Translations under genes and position numbers: made by a program
Assembly (NCBI RefSeq): GCF_000003815.2
Contig: NC_049994.1
Span: 18,750,429 to 18,790,752 of the forward strand
Direction: 5' to 3'
Source of the DNA: Branchiostoma floridae
Taxonomy: Eukaryota; Chordata; Leptocardii; Amphioxiformes; Branchiostomatidae
Length of the DNA: 40,324 nucleotides
Shown here: one piece after another, positions 38,601 to 40,324 of the stretch
Position numbering within the stretch: the first letter of the stretch is position 1
Layout: each line of letters begins with the position of its first letter
The notes under the pieces: model-generated
Databases searched by the model: none
What the model was told of the DNA's origin: nothing
The model's input: the letters and a program-made list of their open reading frames with translations, nothing else

Positions 38601-40324
38601 NNNNNNNNNNNNNNNNNNNNNNNNNNNNNNNNNNNNNNNNNNNNNNNNNNNNNNNNNNNNNNNNNNNNNNNNNNNNNNNNNNNNNNNNNNNNACTTTTTG
38701 TATGCTCATGCAGATTTTTGTTTTGTGCAACTACTAACAGGAAAGAAAGGAACAACAGAGGATGTATAAAGGTACATAGCGGCAGTTAATTGTGCTGTGT
38801 TTCGTTCGGCCGGTATAGTGCACCCCCTTCCAACCACGCGCCCGTTCTCCGTGCAATTCCGCGGTGTGTTCCAATTACGATATTATGTTTTTAGCAGGAC
38901 CAGAGAGACAAAGTAATTTACACAGAAGAAGTGGCAAAGGTAAGCTGTAACAGCAACATGTAACTGGAGAAAATGATGCGTGGATCATTTGCCAAATTAG
39001 CATTGCTTGAGAAATTGCAGTAAACCGACCAGTATTATGCCAATGGATGTTACACATCACGTACTCTCCAAAACAGTCATGTGTGTACCAGGGCTGTATA
39101 GCTTAAAATTTTTTCTGACTCATTGTTTGGGAGCCCATGTTTTGATTGATTTTCCTGCTTGATATGTCATTTTTTAATGAATTCAAAGTACATTTTCAAC
39201 AGTTTCCTGTCATCTTAGGACGGATGGGGTAAAATTATTTTCTGTCCCAACAAGCAAATTTCCGTCCCGGGATGGGAGGACAAACTGGTCCTCCAGACAG
39301 CCCTGGTGTGTGCCCATATATATGCAAGTGTACAATGTACAATGCACAATGTATGCATGTTTACCATAAAGTTTACATTATACGCACCTTGTTAGACTCC
39401 CAAGCTGCCTGTATCCTCTGCTGTGCCTGTCTGATAGAGGACTGCATGTGTGTACATGTGTGTTTACATGTGTGTACATGTGTGTAGTACATGTGTGTAT
39501 TACCTTGTTAGACTCCCATGCTGCCTGTATCCTCTGCTGGGCCTGCCTGATAGAAGACTGCATGTGTGTACATGTGTGTACATGTGTGTCCATGTGTGTA
39601 CATGTGTGTAGTACCTTGTTAGACTCCCAAGCTGCCTGTATCCTCTGTTGTGCCTGTCTGATAGAGGACTGCATGGCCATCCAATGTTGTCTCTTCTGTT
39701 TCATGGTATCTCTGTCCACATGCAGTTTACAGTGGGCGAAGAACGGGTCTGCAATATCCTGTACAATACAACAAGGCATCAAAACCGTTAAGTACAGCTT
39801 AAAATAAGAGTTTATCTACAGTATGTAGTGGTAGCAGTAAGAATAGATCTCCAATGTCTTGTGAACAACACAAGGCATCAAAACTGTAAAGTACAATGGT
39901 TGTGTAAAAAGAGTCTCTTTATTCAGTGACGTACCAAACTGATGAAACTATTCACGGAATGTTAAGTACAGCTTAAAACAGAGTTTAACTATAGATTTGT
40001 ACATGTACAATCATGCAGCTTACAGAGGGCGAAGAACGGATCTGCAATGTCCTGTACAATATAAGATGGCACATGACATGTTATGGTCACCATTGCTAAC
40101 ACAAAAACTGTACTGCATGCCTGCCTGGCTATGGTAGACAAGAAACTCATGTGTTGTGAATATACATTAAGCTCAGAATCATCATCACCAAAGTTCAAAT
40201 GTTTCCGGTAAAGATAAAGATATTGTCCTATACTTAAGCTCAGAGTGACTGAGTAAATGACTGATAATAAGAAATAAATGAATTTTATAAAGTATTACCC
40301 ACCTCATCTGGCTGGGTCCGTTTC
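32537..40324 (-). CDS. PHF14: PHF14 orthologue, 3' half of gene (13 exons, partial)
   Basis: Multi-exon chromatin reader gene, read right to left; the 5' half lies beyond the right edge. Exons in transcript order: 40303-40324 (cut), 39615-39758, 38074-38149, 37456-37550, 37188-37284, 36598-36704, 35678-35865, 35155-35286, 34473-34617, 34044-34124, 33836-33933, 33079-33187, 32537-32629 (stop). All phases agree across junctions, giving about 460 residues. Order of parts: end of the extended PHD (DIADPFFAHCKLH), basic helical linker, the KLPR/RKADLMG segment, coiled coil, third PHD (CGIC...CDTC...HLGCLDPPLTRMP), the RRQIKEP linker, fourth PHD (CDDCQLCFHFACLDPP...GYGWVCQNC) and an acidic/lysine-rich tail. 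This matches the C-terminal architecture of vertebrate PHF14, a nuclear histone-binding protein linked to transcriptional repression. Internal tandem copies at many splice junctions are annotated separately. The orthology call is from recognised motifs and architecture; no alignment was run. Confidence 0.93.
33079..33187 (-). CDS. PHF14: PHF14 exon l: second half of fourth PHD
   Basis: A 109-bp exon (phase 2 in, 0 out) encoding CDDCQLCFHFACLDPPLTRS, then PKCFGYGWVCQNCDVS. It contributes the remaining zinc ligands C-x2-C, H, C and C-x2-C. It is very close to the vertebrate PHF14 CDECRLCYHFGCLDPPLKKSP...GYGWICQ.CD block. The acceptor is TTTCAG|GTGTGA and the donor TCG|GTGAGT. Its acceptor and first bases are repeated 56 bp upstream. 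Confidence 0.96.
33174..33262 (-). repeat. Acceptor-spanning 56-bp duplication of PHF14 exon l
   Basis: The junction ggcagtcatcacac|ctgaaacaaacaaa (acceptor at 33187) is repeated at 33230-33262 as ggcagtcatcagac|ctaaaacaaacaaa, 56 bp away. The copied exon part is only about 14 bp, encoding the first residues of the zinc-binding CDDC stretch (SDDC in the copy). Confidence 0.85.
33615..33933 (-). repeat. Donor-spanning copies of PHF14 exon k
   Basis: The exon k 3' part (cagtctgccagcacacgcag region, near 33855-33900) with intron gcattactaac and gcagtaccaaca recurs at about 33665-33790 and again, more degraded and shortened, at about 33580-33660. The copies keep the TTACTAAC (donor GTTAGTAA) context. 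Confidence 0.8.
33836..33933 (-). CDS. PHF14: PHF14 exon k: first half of fourth PHD
   Basis: A 98-bp exon (phase 0 in, 2 out) reading EPEKRRERRVRDTDVRTE, then CCVCWQTGDNACLV and a split Arg. It supplies the first zinc pair of the last PHD (TECCVC, compare TECATC in vertebrates) and the basic ERR.R run before it. The acceptor is CCCCAG|GAGCC and the donor GTAAG|GTTAGT. Two degraded copies of its 3' part lie downstream in the intron. Confidence 0.93.
34044..34124 (-). CDS. PHF14: PHF14 exon j: short lysine-rich exon
   Basis: An 81-bp exon, phase 0-0, reading KMKGHRTKSSKKKLKTSEVR then EKEGEPK. The acceptor is GGCCCACAG|AAAATG. No GT donor follows the frame at the likely end; the best candidate is a GC donor (AAAG|GCATGT). 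An alternative GT donor lies inside, at GAA|GTCAGG, also phase 0 and 30 bp shorter. The exon is placed by phase and by the basic linker expected between the two last PHD fingers. Confidence 0.7.
34188..34505 (-). repeat. 42-bp minisatellite built from PHF14 exon i end and its donor
   Basis: About eight units follow the end of exon i. Counting the conserved tgattgg core on the plus strand at 34484, 34443, 34401, 34359, 34317, 34275 and 34233 gives spacings of 41, 42, 42, 42, 42 and 42 bp, with a decayed eighth at 34196. Each unit holds the exon tail (QPIKKGL on the minus strand), a GTGAGTATC-like donor and about 20 bp of intron. The 42-bp units keep a 14-codon frame, but the first 41-bp step breaks it from exon i. 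Confidence 0.95.
34473..34617 (-). CDS. PHF14: PHF14 exon i: end of third PHD and RRQIKEP linker
   Basis: A 145-bp exon (phase 2 in, 0 out). It begins WQCSEC, the last zinc ligands of the third PHD, then an acidic serine/alanine-rich stretch, GTRRTRRQIKEPIKF and TPQPIKKGL. The RSRRQIKEPVKF block is a strong PHF14 signature. The acceptor is TACCCCAG|GCAATG and the donor CTG|GTGAGTATC. The exon's 3' tail with its donor is the founder of a 42-bp minisatellite occupying the following intron. Confidence 0.95.
34701..34835. mobile_element. Short inverted-repeat element, Penelope-terminus-like
   Basis: Ends are inverted repeats of about 28 bp (ttattcaagcaactggatatgattttgg and its complement with one extra TA). 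The inside has gtcactgaca ... tgtcagtgac and a gacgtttca block. A related motif (hairpin then GAAACGTC, later ATCCAGTTG) occurs at 15317-15390. Such hairpin/GAAAC termini occur in Penelope-like elements; this family name is a guess. It lies in a PHF14 intron. Confidence 0.55.
35155..35286 (-). CDS. PHF14: PHF14 exon h: third PHD finger
   Basis: A 132-bp exon (phase 2 in, 2 out) with CGICKQTSDQHLLAKCDTCR, then LFYHLGCLDPPLTRMPKKT and IGW. Zinc ligands visible are C-x2-C, C-x2-C, H and C; the final Cys pair (QCSEC) is supplied by the next exon. It is nearly identical in layout to the vertebrate PHF14 CGICKK..DQHLLL.CDTC finger. The acceptor is CTCCAG|GTGTGG and the donor GGATG|GTAAAT. Confidence 0.96.
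35678..35865 (-). CDS. PHF14: PHF14 exon g: coiled-coil end and W..LG.ITG.K motif
   Basis: A 188-bp exon (phase 0 in, 2 out) starting LSGEVETLQSSTSELQTQGV and containing WTRLGEITGKKLVLPNVLKP, followed by a basic serine/proline-rich stretch ending PVIHQ. Vertebrate PHF14 has the same W.LLGRITGQKL.IP.IL.AP block directly before its CGIC PHD finger. The acceptor is CCGCAG|CTGTC and the donor CCA|GTAAGTAC. It has no junction duplication. Confidence 0.94.
35915..36190 (+). pseudogene. Non-LTR retrotransposon C-terminus and 3' tail
   Basis: The plus-strand frame reads FKYQSYQPRIDVFKN, stop (TAG 35960-35962), YFPRTIVEWNLLSPSTVGAS and SLGSFKERLQ, to TAA at 36092-36094. FPRTI.(E/D)WN...SFK.RL is the usual end of LINE reverse transcriptase proteins of the CR1/Jockey type. 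After the stop come ataaccagctgctgccgcg, agctggtgtgttacgc, ggttataccggc and a gatacagatacagatac tail. The copy is 5'-truncated, carries one internal stop, and lies antisense in the PHF14 intron between exons g and f. Its 3' tail is the same sequence amplified at 5530-6125. Confidence 0.85.
36598..36704 (-). CDS. PHF14: PHF14 exon f: coiled coil
   Basis: A 107-bp exon (phase 1 in, 0 out) reading DRNTRVESLKLKLAGLLSEH then DKLMETETSLREKYDK. The leucine/charged heptad character and position match the PHF14 coiled coil. The acceptor is CACACAG|ACCG and the donor AAG|GTGCGG. A degenerate, frameshifted copy of the acceptor and first half of the exon sits upstream at 36807-36861. Confidence 0.9.
36652..36861 (-). 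repeat. Acceptor-spanning duplication of PHF14 exon f
   Basis: Positions 36807-36861 copy the acceptor side and first about 53 bp of exon f (36652-36704), 157 bp upstream. The copy carries an extra base (gtgttttacgg against gtgttacgg) and substitutions, so it is frameshifted relative to the exon. Flanking intron (gaggaaacaac) is also shared. Confidence 0.85.
37188..37284 (-). CDS. PHF14: PHF14 exon e: segment before coiled coil
   Basis: A 97-bp exon, phase 0 in and phase 1 out. It encodes GVEHSTSYTTVDVRRRW, then HIQPAISPEFALYYL and a split codon. The VDxRR...QPA(I/L)(S/T)xxF...YY pattern corresponds to the vertebrate PHF14 stretch that leads into its coiled coil. The acceptor is TGTACAG|GGAGTG and the donor CTAG|GTAACA. 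It has no junction duplication. Confidence 0.9.
37345..37524 (-). repeat. Donor-spanning 111-bp duplication of PHF14 exon d
   Basis: The last 69 bp of exon d (37456-37524), the CAG|GTTAGT donor and adjacent intron are repeated at 37345-37413 with practically no differences; the junction between units is a ggttaggg/gttaaagg-type intronic sequence. Reading through the first donor meets TGA within four codons, so the second donor cannot extend the protein. Confidence 0.93.
37456..37550 (-). CDS. PHF14: PHF14 exon d: conserved EKLPR / RKADLMG segment
   Basis: A 95-bp exon completing a split serine codon and reading SSEKLPRLLTTSPSAYRRLL then RKADLMGLSSQ. Vertebrate PHF14 has a clearly related segment here (EKLPR...S.SA.RKL.RKAELMG). 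The acceptor is ACTCACAG|CATCT and the donor CAG|GTTAGT, phase 0 out. The 3' 69 bp plus donor and adjacent intron are duplicated 111 bp downstream. Confidence 0.93.
37808..38125 (-). repeat. Donor-spanning 133-bp triplication of PHF14 exon c
   Basis: The last 52 bp of exon c (38074-38125) with the GTAAG donor and following CA/TG-rich intron recur at 37941-37992 and 37808-37859. Donor boundaries are exactly 133 bp apart both times and units are almost identical, including the microsatellite part. Because 133 is not a multiple of three, using a distal donor would shift the frame. Confidence 0.95.
38074..38149 (-). CDS. PHF14: PHF14 exon c: basic linker after extended PHD
   Basis: A 76-bp exon, phase 0 in and phase 1 out, reading DRFSRKLQHSQQRYQRAMRN and ending in HPW plus a split codon. 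The acceptor is TCCCAG|GATCG and the donor TGG T|GTAAGTAT. It is placed here by phase and by its charged helical character between the extended PHD and the KLPR segment. Its last 52 bp with donor recur twice downstream at exact 133-bp spacing. Confidence 0.85.
38476..38692. other. Assembly gap (217 N)
   Basis: A run of N in the PHF14 intron between exons b and c. No exon is missing by phase: exon b ends phase 0 and exon c starts phase 0. Flanks show nothing recognisable. Confidence 0.98.
39388..39675 (-). repeat. Donor-spanning tandem triplication of PHF14 exon b
   Basis: The last 61 bp of exon b (39615-39675), its donor and TG-rich intron start are repeated at 39504-39564 and 39388-39448. 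Exon-like parts differ at only a few positions and all keep a GT donor (AAG|GTACTAC, AAG|GTAATAC, AAG|GTGCGTA). Spacers are gtacatgtgtgt microsatellite. Donor spacings are 111 and 116 bp; the reading frame stays open from exon b through copy 2 to its donor. Confidence 0.93.
39615..39758 (-). CDS. PHF14: PHF14 exon b: end of extended PHD
   Basis: A 144-bp phase 0-0 exon of 48 codons beginning DIADPFFAHCKLHVDRD, the hallmark end of the PHF14 extended PHD; Cys and His in HCKLH are the expected final zinc ligands. It continues with a basic and glutamine-rich helical stretch ending AAWESNK. The acceptor is TTGTACAG|GATATT and the donor AAG|GTACTAC. The last 61 bp with donor are repeated twice downstream, and the first about 40 bp with acceptor are repeated upstream (separate entries). 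Confidence 0.93.
39758..40051 (-). repeat. Acceptor-spanning copies of PHF14 exon b 5' end
   Basis: At 40012-40051 a copy of the acceptor (TTGTACAG) and the first 13 codons (DIADPFFALCKLH) lies 293 bp upstream of the real junction. A more decayed copy of the junction is at about 39845-39890. Intron sequence near the three copies is also shared (caaggcatcaaaac; gttaagtacagcttaaaa). Confidence 0.85.
40303..40324 (-). CDS. PHF14: PHF14 exon a (3' end only, cut by window edge)
   Basis: Only the last 22 bases are in the window, encoding about seven residues (KRTQPDE) in the phase that fits the next exon. The donor is GAG|GTGGGT in phase 0. In PHF14 this is the acidic stretch just before the last zinc ligands of the extended PHD. 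The assignment rests on phase and position, since the sequence is too short to be diagnostic. Confidence 0.6.

Overview
This is an animal nuclear window, most probably from a cephalochordate (amphioxus, Branchiostoma). It has spliced genes with GT-AG introns, non-LTR retrotransposon pieces, many palindromic MITE-like elements, abundant tandem repeats and two assembly gaps (N at 15150-15249 and 38476-38692). The species call is an inference from the repeat style and the deuterostome-like gene content; no species marker is present.

Two host genes can be reconstructed, both on the minus strand. The right end (about 32.5-40.3 kb) holds the 3' half of a PHF14 (PHD finger protein 14) orthologue. 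Thirteen exons with mutually consistent splice phases run from the end of the extended PHD domain through a coiled coil and two more PHD fingers to the stop codon at 32537. The middle-left (about 9.0-24.3 kb) holds the 5' part of a secreted or membrane immunoglobulin-superfamily gene: a signal-peptide exon at 24270-24312, then an intron of about 12 kb, then one cysteine-free V-type Ig domain split over exons 11831-12026 and 8997-9139. Its further exons are not recognisable here.

The most striking property is shared by both genes. Tandem duplications repeatedly cover a splice junction, so that a piece of exon, the splice signal and a piece of intron are copied together. In PHF14 this affects 7 of the 12 complete exons, with 2 to 8 copies. 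In the Ig gene the 5' part of the last visible exon with its acceptor is present about 19 times over 2.5 kb. I recall that minisatellites of this kind at exon-intron borders were described at the amphioxus Adh locus as mirage minisatellites. This window suggests they can be pervasive within single genes.

The rest is repeat-rich intergenic or intronic DNA. 1-8.9 kb: tandem repeats, a non-autonomous hAT-like element with an 8-bp target duplication, a MITE, and an amplified LINE 3' tail. 12-18 kb: tandem arrays of about 300 and 338 bp, microsatellites, LINE 3' ends. 18-24 kb: palindromic MITE-like elements, tandem repeats, and a CRE/E-box/DR1 cluster at 19.15 kb. 25.1-29.3 kb: a satellite-like array of 11 units of about 173 bp, abutted by a 1.15-kb element with G/C-run inverted termini, then a small MITE. 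30.4-32.1 kb: a 5'-truncated but otherwise open non-LTR reverse transcriptase on the plus strand, ending about 400 bp from the PHF14 stop codon in convergent orientation. Stretches such as 540-1000, 6740-7050, 18750-19130, 22670-23520, 29600-30450, 32140-32530 and 38150-39380 show nothing I can name.
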